From an uncultured Candidatus Melainabacteria bacterium (GTDB taxonomy: Bacteria; Cyanobacteriota; Vampirovibrionia; Gastranaerophilales; Gastranaerophilaceae): 54,956 nt of DNA. The stretch is taken from the NCBI GenBank assembly GCA_950096985.1, contig CATNBA010000012.1:1-54956 (forward strand). The letters run 5' to 3'. Shown here one piece after another: positions 15,489-24,559 of this stretch. The stretch's first letter is position 1; each line of letters opens with the position of its first letter. The notes under the pieces are model-generated. The model made no database searches. It saw only the letters and a program-made list of their open reading frames with translations, and was not told where the DNA came from. Position numbers and translations under genes: made by a program.

Positions 15489-16880
15489 ATGAAGATTACA
15501 TTAGCACAAATAAAATTAAAAACTGGTGATTTTGAATTTAATTTTGAAAATATAATAAAGAATATTAAAGGTGATTTGATAATTTTTCCGCAGTCTGATA
15601 TTGAAAGTCTTGGTGGAAAAGATTTGGTATTGGATGAAAAATGTAGAAAGTTCCAGAGTGAATTTTACCAAAAAATTGCGGATAAAAACTTTTCTCAAAA
15701 TATTTTAATCGGAGATGTGCTTATTCGAAATGGCGAAGTCGAAGTGTCTGATGACGGATTTTACGATATTTGCGGGAAAAAAGTTTTTGTGTCCGATACG
15801 TTTATAGAAGATATTGAATGTGATTTATATGTATTGGCTAAAAATCGATATTTTGCTATGAATACATATAAAGAATTTGTCGACAGCATTGAAACAAAAA
15901 CAAATTTTGTTTATGTAAATGCGCTTGGACTTGCTGACTGTAATGTATATGCAGGTGGAAGTTTTGCAAAAAATGCAGATAACGAACTTGTTCTTCAAAT
16001 GCCTGTTTGCGAGGAAGATATTGATACGGTAGATTTTTCAAGAGTTATAGAATTTTGTGATGAACCTATAGAAAAGCAGGTTCTTGCAGTTACAACTTTT
16101 GCATTGAAAGAATATTGTGAAAATACAGGCTTTAAAAAAGTAGTTTTAGGTTTATCAGGCGGTATTGACAGCGCATTAACGGCAGCACTTGCAGTAAAGG
16201 CTCTCGGTAGTGAAAATGTTTTCGGTATTTTAATGCCAAGTATGTTTTCATCAGAAGGCAGTATTAAGGATAGTTTGAGGTTGGCAGAAAATTTAGGAAT
16301 GCAAACTGTGACAGAGCCAATTACCTCGTTGTTTGATGCCTTTATGCAAGAGAGAGAAAGAAAACATGACCTTGCCGAGGAAAACCTACAGGCGCGTTTA
16401 CGTGGACTTATTTTGATGTTTTATTCAAACAGAGAAAATATGCTCCTTTTATCTACAGGCAATAAATCTGAAAGTGCTATGGGTTTTGGGACTTTATACG
16501 GCGATTTGGCTGGTGGATATAATTTAATTTGCGACCTTACTAAAACCAATGTTTATAAGCTTTCAAATTATATAAATCGTGAAGGTGAAATTATTCCTCA
16601 AGAGATTATTGATAAAGCTCCGTCAGCAGAACTTCATCCAAATCAAAAAGACAGCGATAGGCTGCCTGAGTATGATGTTTTAGACCAAATTATTGAAATG
16701 TATCTTGAGCAAAATATGTCAGCTGATGAAATCCCTTTTGAACGTTCAATTGTAGATGAAGTTATTACAAAAATTCACAGATTTCAATTCAAACGTCATC
16801 AGGTCTGTCTTGGTGTAAGGCTTACAGAACGGGCATTCTGCGGCGGTGTAAATTTACCTGTTATTCAAAAACTATATTGA
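15489..16880 (+). CDS. nadE: NAD+ synthetase with degenerate glutaminase-like domain
   Basis: Converts deamido-NAD+ to NAD+. From ATG 15489 it has 463 residues: a shortened nitrilase-like domain (1-185) and an intact synthetase domain. The latter has the ATP loop LSGGIDSA at 222-229, STGNKSESAMGFGTLYGDLAGGYN, and the C-terminal RFQFKRHQ. The nitrilase domain reads FPQ (33-35) where glutamine-dependent enzymes have a catalytic Glu (FPE). The expected ICED-type Cys is absent (FIED at 105-108) and no catalytic Lys is apparent. It may therefore use free ammonia or a partner glutaminase. Confidence 0.9.
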   Translation: MKITLAQIKLKTGDFEFNFENIIKNIKGDLIIFPQSDIESLGGKDLVLDEKCRKFQSEFYQKIADKNFSQNILIGDVLIRNGEVEVSDDGFYDICGKKVFVSDTFIEDIECDLYVLAKNRYFAMNTYKEFVDSIETKTNFVYVNALGLADCNVYAGGSFAKNADNELVLQMPVCEEDIDTVDFSRVIEFCDEPIEKQVLAVTTFALKEYCENTGFKKVVLGLSGGIDSALTAALAVKALGSENVFGILMPSMFSSEGSIKDSLRLAENLGMQTVTEPITSLFDAFMQERERKHDLAEENLQARLRGLILMFYSNRENMLLLSTGNKSESAMGFGTLYGDLAGGYNLICDLTKTNVYKLSNYINREGEIIPQEIIDKAPSAELHPNQKDSDRLPEYDVLDQIIEMYLEQNMSADEIPFERSIVDEVITKIHRFQFKRHQVCLGVRLTERAFCGGVNLPVIQKLY

Positions 16881-16963
16881 TTTATTCACCACATTTTGTT
16901 TGGTTGTTATATATATCACAATATTACTGTTTTACATTTGATAAAAATTTTTTTAAAATAATA

Positions 16964-16992
16964 TTGCAAATTTTAAAAAAAATTGTTATAAT
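16964..16992 (+). promoter_or_regulatory. sigma-70-type promoter of the MBL-fold gene
   Basis: TTGCAA (16964-16969), a 17-bp spacer, then TATAAT (16987-16992). The gene start follows 26 bp downstream. Confidence 0.7.
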
Positions 16993-17017
16993 GTGTTTAA
17001 GATAGTTGAGGGTATTA

Positions 17018-17809
17018 ATGGATTTAACAGTTTTAGTCGACAACAACTGCAAAATTGAGTACAATCTTTTAGCTGAACCGGCTTTATCGTTTTTGCTTGA
17101 AAATGAATATCACAAAGTATTGTTTGATTGTGGATATAGTGATGTATTCATAAAAAATGCTTACAAGCTTGGTTTGGATTTAAGCGATGTGACGGACATT
17201 GTATTATCACATGGTCATAATGACCATACAGGCGGCTTGTTAAGGCTTGAGGCTTTATATCGTAAAATGATGAAAGCCGGAATTAGTTTGAATTTAAAAA
17301 CTATATTTTGTACTCCAAATGCATTTGATATTAAGTTGGATACCAACGATCGTAATATAGGTTTCCCGGGTAAAGTTGAAGAATTATGCGATATATTTGA
17401 AGTTGACTTCACAGATAGCTGTACTTGGCTTTCGCCTAAATTGCTTTTTTTAGGTCAAATCCCTAAAACTTACGATACCGATTATAAATATGACGACGAT
17501 ACTGCACTTGTATTTAAATCCGAAAATGGTCTGGTAATAATAAGCGGATGCTGTCATATCGGGATTAAAAATCTTATTGAGTATGCACAAAAAGTCACAG
17601 GTGAAAAACGTATAGATACTTTCATCGGCGGAATACATTTAGTTGATAAAAGTGAATATAGAATTAGAGAACTTGGCATTTATTTGCGAAATTTAAATAT
17701 TAATAATTTTTATCCTTGTCACTGTTGTGATTTAAATGCAAAAATTATTTTGTCTGAATATATTAAGGTTAAAGAAGTTTATTCAGGTTTATTTTTGTCA
17801 TTTAATTAA
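17018..17809 (+). CDS. metallo-beta-lactamase-fold hydrolase
   Basis: 263 residues from ATG 17018 (GAGGG upstream; TTG 17006 rejected). The metal motif SHGHNDHTGG is at about residues 64-73, with further metal-binding His in SGCCHIG and in the C-terminal YPCHCCD. The overall pattern resembles the 7,8-dihydropterin-6-methyl-4-(beta-D-ribofuranosyl)-aminobenzene-5'-phosphate synthase-like branch, whose bacterial members have no agreed substrate. It is a single gene with its own promoter. Confidence 0.8.
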   Translation: MDLTVLVDNNCKIEYNLLAEPALSFLLENEYHKVLFDCGYSDVFIKNAYKLGLDLSDVTDIVLSHGHNDHTGGLLRLEALYRKMMKAGISLNLKTIFCTPNAFDIKLDTNDRNIGFPGKVEELCDIFEVDFTDSCTWLSPKLLFLGQIPKTYDTDYKYDDDTALVFKSENGLVIISGCCHIGIKNLIEYAQKVTGEKRIDTFIGGIHLVDKSEYRIRELGIYLRNLNINNFYPCHCCDLNAKIILSEYIKVKEVYSGLFLSFN

Positions 17810-17826
17810 CAATTTTTACAATGTGC

Positions 17827-17855
17827 TTGCAAATCAATATTTTGCGTAATATAAT
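17827..17855 (+). promoter_or_regulatory. promoter of rpmI-rplT
   Basis: TTGCAA (17827-17832), 17-bp spacer, TATAAT (17850-17855). Transcription from about 17862 gives a leader of about 68 nt that contains a 13-codon reading frame (17873-17914). Confidence 0.7.
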
Positions 17856-17872
17856 AGGTTTGAAAGGATTTT

Positions 17873-17914
17873 ATGGCTTTGGTATGCCTGAAATTCCTAA
17901 GAGTACACTTGTAA
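17873..17914 (+). other. possible 13-codon leader ORF before rpmI
   Basis: ATG 17873 follows GAAAGGA and reads MALVCLKFLRVHL before TAA at 17912-17914, within the rpmI-rplT leader. It could be a regulatory upstream ORF. It could equally be chance, since 13-codon frames are common. Confidence 0.25.
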
Positions 17915-17929
17915 AAAAGGAGAACTTAA

Positions 17930-18139
17930 ATGCCAAAAATGAAAACACACAAATCTGCTGCAAAACGCTATAAAGTTACTGCAACAGGCAAAATCGTTAG
18001 AAGACAAGCAGGCATTGGCCACTTACTTCAACACAAATCTGCTTCAAGAAAACGCAGAATTTTCAAAATGATTTCAATTTCAGATTCACATTTCAAATTG
18101 ATTTCAAAAGAGTTACCTTACAGAAAGTATGCGAGATAG
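17930..18139 (+). CDS. rpmI: 50S ribosomal protein L35
   Basis: 69 residues and very basic. It starts MPKMKTHKSAAKRYKVTATGKI, the L35 signature. AAGGAG precedes the ATG. It is followed 10 bp later by rplT. infC, usually the first gene of this operon, is not in front; an MBL-fold gene and an independent promoter are there instead. Confidence 0.98.
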   Translation: MPKMKTHKSAAKRYKVTATGKIVRRQAGIGHLLQHKSASRKRRIFKMISISDSHFKLISKELPYRKYAR

Positions 18140-18149
18140 GAGGCAGTAA

Positions 18150-18503
18150 ATGAGAGTAAAACGTGGTAATGTATTACGCAAAAGACATAAAAAAATCTTA
18201 AAATTAGCTAAAGGCTTTATTGGTGCAAGAAGCAGAATTTTTAAAGTTGCTAACTGTGCTGTTATGAAAGCTTTAAAATATGCTTACAGAGACAGACGTA
18301 CCAACAAACGCAACATGCGTCGTTTATGGATTGTTAGAATAAACGCAGCTGTTAGAGAACGCGGAATGAGCTATTCTAAATTTGTTAACGCTTGCAAAAA
18401 AGCTAACATTACTGTAAACAGAAAAATGTTGGCTGATTTGGCAGTAAGAGATGCAGAAGCTTTCTCAGTAGTTTTCGAAACAGCTCAAAAAGCTGCTAAA
18501 TAA
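18150..18503 (+). CDS. rplT: 50S ribosomal protein L20
   Basis: 117 residues. It contains the L20 signatures [21 protein letters not shown] and [26 protein letters not shown]. It binds 23S rRNA early in 50S assembly. AGGAGG lies just before the ATG. In several bacteria L20 represses its own operon through the leader; no clear mimic of its rRNA site could be recognised in the 68-nt leader here. A strong terminator follows. Confidence 0.98.
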   Translation: MRVKRGNVLRKRHKKILKLAKGFIGARSRIFKVANCAVMKALKYAYRDRRTNKRNMRRLWIVRINAAVRERGMSYSKFVNACKKANITVNRKMLADLAVRDAEAFSVVFETAQKAAK

Positions 18504-18521
18504 GATTATAATAACGATTTT

Positions 18522-18558
18522 AAAAGAGGGACAACTAATTTGTTGTTCCTCTTTTTTT
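18522..18558 (+). terminator. intrinsic terminator of rpmI-rplT
   Basis: GAGGGACAAC (18526-18535) pairs with GTTGTTCCTC (18542-18551) around TAATTT, followed by a run of seven T. Confidence 0.92.
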
Positions 18559-18644
18559 ACATTTCTTTACAAAAAGTCAATTTTCCTAAAATAAAATACT
18601 TTATATAGATGTAAGGTTAGGTTAATAATTTTGGAGAAATCGTT

Positions 18645-19151
18645 ATGTTAGGCGGTGACTTTGATACACCAATTATGTATCAAGATTTAGGGAAATATAC
18701 TATGGGCGGAATTCCTCCTATGTATGGCGGAATGTACGGTAGTGGTATAATTGGAAACTCGTCTTATCTTGGCGGGGTTCAAATTCGTCCTCAACTTGAC
18801 CATGATAAAATTCAATTAATAAATAAGAAAAATAAAGAAGGCAAAGATACGTTTAAGAAAGCTATGCTTGGTATAGGTGCCTGTCTGTTGTTAGGTTTTA
18901 TTCCTGTTATCAAAAAAGGAATTAAAAAATCCGGCGGTGTGGGTAAATATATAAAGGATGTATGGACATCTTTAACAGCTCCAAAAGCTAAAAAACCGTC
19001 ATTATGGCAGAGAATTAAAAATAAATTTAAGAAAAATTCGTCAAATAATACATCATCTCCATCAACGAGTTCAAGAATTAAAGGTTGGTGTAGTGCAAAA
19101 TGGAATTCATTTAAAAAGTTATTTAAGAAGAAAACTCCGGTTCAGCCTTAA
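18645..19151 (+). CDS. hypothetical protein with Gly/Met/Tyr-rich start and basic tail
   Basis: 168 residues, not recognised. The N-terminal 45 residues are rich in Gly, Met, Tyr and Ile (YGGMYGSGIIGNSSYLGG). One hydrophobic segment lies at about 73-90 (KAMLGIGACLLLGFIPVI), followed by a strongly basic, Ser/Asn-rich tail with repeated Trp-Lys motifs (SLWQRIKNKFKK, KWNSFKKLFKKK). GGAG precedes the ATG. The layout suggests a membrane-anchored protein whose basic amphipathic tail binds nucleic acid or membrane; this is inference. Confidence 0.6.
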   Translation: MLGGDFDTPIMYQDLGKYTMGGIPPMYGGMYGSGIIGNSSYLGGVQIRPQLDHDKIQLINKKNKEGKDTFKKAMLGIGACLLLGFIPVIKKGIKKSGGVGKYIKDVWTSLTAPKAKKPSLWQRIKNKFKKNSSNNTSSPSTSSRIKGWCSAKWNSFKKLFKKKTPVQP

Positions 19152-19235
19152 AAAATTTTTTTAAATGTGTAATGAATTAACATAAAAAAGTAGTGTGTAT
19201 TATATAAAAAACCTAAACCATAATAACCAATCTTA

Positions 19236-19265
19236 GTGCAAGTGTTTTACATCTTGCACTTTTTT
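19236..19265 (+). terminator. intrinsic terminator upstream of yajQ
   Basis: GTGCAAG (19236-19242) pairs with CTTGCAC (19253-19259), followed by six T. It lies about 85 bp after the orphan gene at 18645. The extended -10 of yajQ (TATGTATAAT) begins directly after the T-run. Confidence 0.8.
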
Positions 19266-19307
19266 ATGTATAATATAAAACATATTTAAGAGAAAGAGGT
19301 GTTTATT

Positions 19308-19808
19308 ATGGCAAAAGATTGTAGTTTTGATGTTGTATCTGAATTTGATAGACAGGAGCTTGTAAATGCTGTTGATCAGGTTAAACGTGATGTTGCATCT
19401 CGTTTTGATTTGAAAGATTCGGGTTCATCTGTTGAATTAGAGGCTGATAAAATGATTACTGTTACAACAAGTGATGAAATGAAATTGAGAAATATTTATG
19501 ACATAATGCAGTCAAAACTTGTTAAAAGAAATTTGAGTATCAGAATTCTTGACCCGCAGCCTGTAGAAAATGCTCTTGGCGGAAAAGTTCGTCAGGTTTT
19601 TAAACTCAGAAAAGGTTTAAATCAAGAGCTTGCCAAAAAAATAGTAGCTGATATTAAAGATAGCAAAAAGAAAGTTCAGGCATCTATTCAAGGAGATCAG
19701 GTCAGAGTTTCAGGCAAGGATAAAGATGATTTGCAGGCAATTATTCAGTTATTGCGCTCAAATGAAGAAAAATATGATTATCCGTTGCAGTTTACAAATT
19801 ATCGCTAA
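19308..19808 (+). CDS. yajQ: YajQ/DUF520-family nucleotide-binding protein
   Basis: 166 residues from ATG 19308 with AAGAGGTG upstream; GTG 19299 overlaps that site and is rejected. Two ferredoxin-like domains and the typical start AKDCSFDVVSEFDRQELVNAVDQ identify the YajQ family. GGKVRQVFKLRKGLNQELAKKI and SKKKVQASIQGDQVRVSGK also match. Some members bind cyclic-di-GMP; the role here is unknown. It ends at a strong bidirectional terminator shared with panD. Confidence 0.93.
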   Translation: MAKDCSFDVVSEFDRQELVNAVDQVKRDVASRFDLKDSGSSVELEADKMITVTTSDEMKLRNIYDIMQSKLVKRNLSIRILDPQPVENALGGKVRQVFKLRKGLNQELAKKIVADIKDSKKKVQASIQGDQVRVSGKDKDDLQAIIQLLRSNEEKYDYPLQFTNYR

Positions 19809-19810
19809 AA

Positions 19811-19840
19811 AAATAAGCCTCGATTACGCGAGGCTTATTT
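19811..19840. terminator. bidirectional terminator between yajQ and panD
   Basis: AAATAAGCCTCG (19811-19822) pairs perfectly with CGAGGCTTATTT (19829-19840) around a 6-nt loop. The panD stop codon lies inside the stem. Confidence 0.9.
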
Positions 19841-20185
19841 AGTAATTTTGTTATTTTCATCAACTATAATAATAGTCGGTTTGTAATTATCCATTTCATC
19901 CGGATTATAAAGTCCATATGCAATGATAATAACTTTATCTCCCGGTTGAACTTTTCTTGCTGCAGCTCCGTTCAAGCATATTTGACCGGAATCAGCTTCA
20001 CCTTTTATTACGTATGTATGAAATCTTTCACCGTTATCTATATCTAAGATATCAACTTTTTGCCATTCTTTTATTTTAGATGCTTTCATCAATGTCTCGT
20101 CAATTGTTATTGACCCAACATAGTTTAGGTTTGCATCTGTAACAGTTGCTCTATGTATTTTTGAACTAATGAATTCTTGCAACAT
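19835..20185 (-). CDS. panD: aspartate 1-decarboxylase
   Basis: Decarboxylates L-aspartate to beta-alanine for pantothenate synthesis. 116 residues. It is a pyruvoyl enzyme: the self-cleavage site is Gly24-Ser25 in NYVGSITID. Also present are the start [22 protein letters not shown] and [20 protein letters not shown]. It stands alone here; panB and panC are not in the window. Confidence 0.97.
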   Translation of the reverse strand: MLQEFISSKIHRATVTDANLNYVGSITIDETLMKASKIKEWQKVDILDIDNGERFHTYVIKGEADSGQICLNGAAARKVQPGDKVIIIAYGLYNPDEMDNYKPTIIIVDENNKITK

Positions 20186-20255
20186 AATTTTATCCTTTTT
20201 ATTGAAGGTTTTTTTATTCCTCGCGAGAATATTTTAACCCAAACATATTTAAAAA

Positions 20256-20292
20256 TCAAAAAAAGAGTACGTAATATTTACATACTCTTTTT
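20256..20292. terminator. bidirectional terminator after the GH13 gene
   Basis: AAAAAGAGTA and TACTCTTTTT pair, with an inner GTAA/TTAC stem and one C-A mismatch, between 20258 and 20292. It ends the minus-strand WDLY/GH13 operon. Confidence 0.75.
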
Positions 20293-20318
20293 TTTCTTCT
20301 GTGTTATTTAATGTGCCT

Positions 20319-22028
20319 CTATAAATTTTGTTTATATATTCGTTTTGAATGATTTTCTATGTTAGGAGTGTCGATCTCAAAAACATGAATTCTTGCAGGA
20401 GCTAAGTTTACAGCAAGTTGATTGTCTTTTGCCTGCAGTGCACTTTGCTGTCCGTAAGACGGCAGTAAATTTTTAAGCTCCTGAGAAGATTTTAATGTCG
20501 GAACATTTATCGTACAAGAAACTTTTCTGTTTACATTTTTGTTTGCGACGACAAGAAGTGTTTTTCCGTTTAAATGTCTCGCATAAGCGATAATCTGGTC
20601 ATTTTTATCACCTTTTTTGTCAAGCGGTATAAATGTTCCTTTATTTACCACGTCAGCAAATTTGTCTTTAAGTTCAAATGCGCTTGTCATGAATTTCCCG
20701 ATTTCAGGCTCACTGCCTCCAGGTTTTCTTGAAAGATTAAAAATATCCAGTCTGCCTCTGTGAACTGTCATTTGATGATTATCTGTTGCAGTTACCGGAT
20801 TGTATTTATCCTCATACGGATAAGAATATTTATCCCCTGATTGATAACCGTCAACGATATAAGGACTAAGCATAGGCAATGTTGCCTGTAGACCCATTGT
20901 AAGATTACAATAATCTGCTCCGCCATGATACATTGGTGAAATGTCATCATGTGTTGCAAAAGAACCAATCAAGGCTTTGCCTTTTGGCAATTTATAAGAC
21001 ATATCCAACTGTTCTTTTATGTAATCAATAAATGTCGTTGCATCAGGCCATTCATGGAAAATATGATATTGTCCGTAAATTGTATCAAAACCCGCTCTTA
21101 AAGAGTCTTCAGGTCTGTCATAAGGCATATTTGCCTGAGGTGAAGCATCTTCATAAGTATATGTTTCACCAAGCCATCCGAATTCAGGGTCGCGCATTCT
21201 TGAATACGGGATGATTATATCCCAGAATTCAACAGGTTTAGCTCTTGCAACGTCTGCTCTTATACCGTCAATTCCTAAATCAATACACATATCAACGTAT
21301 TCTTTATGAAGTTCCAGAAGTTTTGGGTTTAAAGTTCTTTTGCCTTCATCTTGCCAAGGTTGAAACATTCTTATGTCATTCCAACCTTGTGGTGTTTTTG
21401 CTAAACCGTCACGTTCCATTGCCATTAATTCAGGATATTCAAGGAACATATCGTATGATGCACAGCTGGGCATATCAAGCATTACTTTAATTCCGCGCTT
21501 ATGGCATTCGTCAATAAAAGCTTTAAACTGTTCTTTATCACTTCGCGGATCTTTAGGGTCAATAAGTTTTGGGTCTATACCGAGCATATCTTTTGGTGAA
21601 TATAAAGACCCCGCAGTGCCCATTGCTTTCATTTTACCAGGTTCGTGGACAGGCAGAATATGAAGTGTATTAAACCCTTGAGCTTTAACTTCATCAAGTC
21701 TTTCAATTGCGTTTAAAAAAGTTCCATGCTGCTCATTTCCGTCAATAAATTCGTTGCCGTTTAAATCTTTTGCATTAAATGTTCTTGGAATAATTGCAAG
21801 AATTTTAGCCTGATTTGTTCTAAACAATGTTTTTAAATCATTATGGTAATTAACAGGCCAGCTGTGTTCAGATTTTTTTACAGCAGGTGTATTAATCATT
21901 GCAATATTGTTTAAATAAGCGTTCAGTAACCCCGAATTTGTTTGTGCCGGCTGTTCTGTTTGAGTTTGTACAGCTTGCTTGAATGTCGGTTGAGCTTTAA
22001 TGTTGAGTATATTTATTGCATTAATCAT
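20319..22028 (-). CDS. GH13-family alpha-glucan-active enzyme
   Basis: 569 residues and cytoplasmic (no signal peptide). The catalytic (beta/alpha)8 barrel shows region II GIDGIRADVARA with nucleophile Asp259, region III GWLGETYTYED with acid/base Glu288, and region IV FATHDD with Asp361. Region I is unusual: DMPSCASYD replaces DxVxNH. A C-terminal beta domain spans about 475-555. The substrate cannot be fixed (glucanotransferase, maltosyltransferase or amylase). Its ATG overlaps the stop of the preceding orphan by 8 bp, so it is the third gene of a coupled operon with two membrane-associated proteins. Confidence 0.85.
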   Translation of the reverse strand: MINAINILNIKAQPTFKQAVQTQTEQPAQTNSGLLNAYLNNIAMINTPAVKKSEHSWPVNYHNDLKTLFRTNQAKILAIIPRTFNAKDLNGNEFIDGNEQHGTFLNAIERLDEVKAQGFNTLHILPVHEPGKMKAMGTAGSLYSPKDMLGIDPKLIDPKDPRSDKEQFKAFIDECHKRGIKVMLDMPSCASYDMFLEYPELMAMERDGLAKTPQGWNDIRMFQPWQDEGKRTLNPKLLELHKEYVDMCIDLGIDGIRADVARAKPVEFWDIIIPYSRMRDPEFGWLGETYTYEDASPQANMPYDRPEDSLRAGFDTIYGQYHIFHEWPDATTFIDYIKEQLDMSYKLPKGKALIGSFATHDDISPMYHGGADYCNLTMGLQATLPMLSPYIVDGYQSGDKYSYPYEDKYNPVTATDNHQMTVHRGRLDIFNLSRKPGGSEPEIGKFMTSAFELKDKFADVVNKGTFIPLDKKGDKNDQIIAYARHLNGKTLLVVANKNVNRKVSCTINVPTLKSSQELKNLLPSYGQQSALQAKDNQLAVNLAPARIHVFEIDTPNIENHSKRIYKQNL

Positions 22029-24558
22029 TTTTTACCTGCCTTGGGCTTTTAAGCTTACCTAAGAAGAACTGTATAAGTACTGTAGTTCCTAATAATCCAG
22101 CTCCGAAGCCACCGAACATTTTAAGCCATTTTTTTGTATTAAATGCCTGTTGACCTGCTTTAAAGAAAAATTCGTCAGGAGCTATGCCTGTTAATAAGAA
22201 TTTTATATCCGAGCCTGTGTGATTTTTGCCGCTTACTAAATGGCGTGGTTTTGCGAAGTATTTTTCCCCTCCCAGTTTTTCCATAATAAGCTGTCTATAT
22301 CTTGTAAATTCATCTCTGATAGAAACATTTTTTTCAAGTATAGCTTTTGTGTCCGGATGAATTTCATCACCGAACAGGAATTTCATTGCATTTTGATAAA
22401 AATACTTATCTGTTGAAATATCAGTTGTCCCGGCTGCGTTTCCTAAGTATTTATTCTTAATTTTGCCGCCTTCAACTTCTAACGGACTTGTGTCTAATGC
22501 AGGATTTGGATTTCTAAGCATCCAGAATTTTGTAGCATGGTCTGATGAGTGACCTTCAAGCATAATTATTTTACAAAGTTCAATTAGTTCTTCTTTAACT
22601 TCACGAACTAATGTCATTTCGGGATTAATATGAGTTAATGCATTAGGGTTTGTAGCTGCACGTCTATATAAATCAAGAGTGTTAATAAGTCTGTTAAATG
22701 AGCTTTTAACACCAAGCAATCTGTCTTCTACATAAGCTTTTTGAATACGTATATAACTACCATTGTCGTTATTGCCGTTTCCTATAATTGAGTTTGCTGT
22801 TCTTGTAAAACCTTGTTCTCTAAGCTTTTTCGCAAATTCTTCGAATATAGTGTGAACTTTTTCTTCATATATTGTCTGAGATCCGGTATCTGTAAGCATG
22901 TGTGATGCTATATCACTGGGTTTAATTTGAGTGTTTAATGATGCAACTTTTTCAACAAGAATGCCCATAACTCTATCATATGCTGATTTATCAGAAACAA
23001 TTTGTTCCAGTTTACCTCTTAACAGTTCGCCCATAAGTGTTCTGTTGAATCTTACTTTTTCTATTTCTTTAGAAGTAAATCCAATAGATTTCATAAGTTC
23101 TTGTGAAACATTGTTCCAATAATTTGCAATAACAGTTTCCGGCGCAGAACCTACTTTTGTCAGTGCATATTCATCAAGCGAAAGATTTTTAGCTCTGAAA
23201 TTATCAAGAATTCCTGCAAGTTTTTTTAATTTTCCCTGCGCAGTTTCGTCTAATACAGATGCTCGAACTTCTTTAAGAGATTTAGCTATAGGATGTTCTT
23301 CAGTTTTATTTGCACTGATAAGCTCTCTGATATAACCTAAATCTTCAGCATCATCAGGATGAGCTTGATTGAAAATATGTGCTCTGTTAATAATTTCGTC
23401 AACTATTGTGTTACTTATTTCTGTATGGTCAACTTTAAGGTAATTATTTCCACTGAAACCTCTATCTTTCATAAACTGTATCATTGCAGTTTCATCAGGA
23501 ATTACTGCTTGTAAAAATTCTTTTGAAAACCCTTTATCAGCAAACTGTTTGTGTAAATTTGCAGTAATATTTTTTGCAGTGGTATCGTTTATAGAATATC
23601 TGTCGTTAGAAAGCAGTCCCAGCAAGTCTTTTTTAAAATTTTCCGATGTTACAGGGTCAATATCGGTTGTGAAAACGTCTGTAATTTTATCAATTAATTC
23701 TTGATTTATAGGCTGATTACTATGTTTTTTTATAATTTCGGTTAACGATTTTTCAACAGGGTTAGTTTGATATTTTTTAGAATAATTTTCAAGGTTTGTT
23801 AAAATTTGGTCTGCTTTTTTATTTTTTTGATTGTTTTGATATTTCAAAAGATATGGTTCTGCCTGATTACAGATTAACGCACTCATAATTGGAGTTGCAA
23901 ACCCTGCAGTTAGCATCCATAATGTGTTATTTTGCACAGCAAGTTTTCTCATTTTTTCCTGAATGAAATCCCTTCTGTTTGGGATATCTTTAGGAACACC
24001 CATTCTATCCCCGATTTTTTGTATTTCTTCGTCTTTATATAAATCCCAAGGAATAAATTGCGGGTCTTGATAGAAAGGTTTTCTTCTTCCAAAACTGTCT
24101 TGATATTGCTTTTGGACATCTACTCCATGTAATAAGTAAGCAGGGAGCTGTATTGCAATTTTAGGCCATATTGCCATTGAGGCAAAAAATGAGCCAAGAC
24201 CGACAAATTCCATACCTTTGGTTAAAGGTGTAGTCTTTTTAGTAAATAAGTAGCTTGCGATTGCAAGACCGCCTGTCATCATTCCTAAATCATTAAGTTT
24301 ACCGAGTTCATGGTCATTAGCTTTTCCTTTTGCCGCATGACTCAAGGCCTTCATGCTGTATTTAACATCTCTGAATGTATCAATAGGAGCATAAAGAATA
24401 TTCCCGCTAAGCAGTTTACCTTTACCTTTTAAAGGTTTAATAAAGGTCCTGTTATTTAATTCATTTTGAATATTAAAATCAGGTTTAGGTTTTACAGATG
24501 TTTGTTGTTGTGTAATCTGCGATTTAGATATGTAGTTGTTAATTAAATTTGAACTCAT
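22021..24558 (-). CDS. large membrane-associated orphan protein (WDLY family, long form)
   Basis: 845 residues, no recognisable domain. Hydrophobic segments lie at about 92-140, 212-235 and 812-832. A long, mostly helical hydrophilic region (240-800) lies between them. IPWDLYKDEEIQKIGDRMGV (169-188) followed by a hydrophobic LWMLTAGFATP aligns with the neighbour at 24560. It starts 1 bp after that gene's stop and overlaps the GH13 gene by 8 bp. A scaffold or envelope complex is possible; nothing in the sequence proves it. Confidence 0.75.
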   Translation of the reverse strand: MSSNLINNYISKSQITQQQTSVKPKPDFNIQNELNNRTFIKPLKGKGKLLSGNILYAPIDTFRDVKYSMKALSHAAKGKANDHELGKLNDLGMMTGGLAIASYLFTKKTTPLTKGMEFVGLGSFFASMAIWPKIAIQLPAYLLHGVDVQKQYQDSFGRRKPFYQDPQFIPWDLYKDEEIQKIGDRMGVPKDIPNRRDFIQEKMRKLAVQNNTLWMLTAGFATPIMSALICNQAEPYLLKYQNNQKNKKADQILTNLENYSKKYQTNPVEKSLTEIIKKHSNQPINQELIDKITDVFTTDIDPVTSENFKKDLLGLLSNDRYSINDTTAKNITANLHKQFADKGFSKEFLQAVIPDETAMIQFMKDRGFSGNNYLKVDHTEISNTIVDEIINRAHIFNQAHPDDAEDLGYIRELISANKTEEHPIAKSLKEVRASVLDETAQGKLKKLAGILDNFRAKNLSLDEYALTKVGSAPETVIANYWNNVSQELMKSIGFTSKEIEKVRFNRTLMGELLRGKLEQIVSDKSAYDRVMGILVEKVASLNTQIKPSDIASHMLTDTGSQTIYEEKVHTIFEEFAKKLREQGFTRTANSIIGNGNNDNGSYIRIQKAYVEDRLLGVKSSFNRLINTLDLYRRAATNPNALTHINPEMTLVREVKEELIELCKIIMLEGHSSDHATKFWMLRNPNPALDTSPLEVEGGKIKNKYLGNAAGTTDISTDKYFYQNAMKFLFGDEIHPDTKAILEKNVSIRDEFTRYRQLIMEKLGGEKYFAKPRHLVSGKNHTGSDIKFLLTGIAPDEFFFKAGQQAFNTKKWLKMFGGFGAGLLGTTVLIQFFLGKLKSPRQVKND

Positions 24559-24559
24559 A

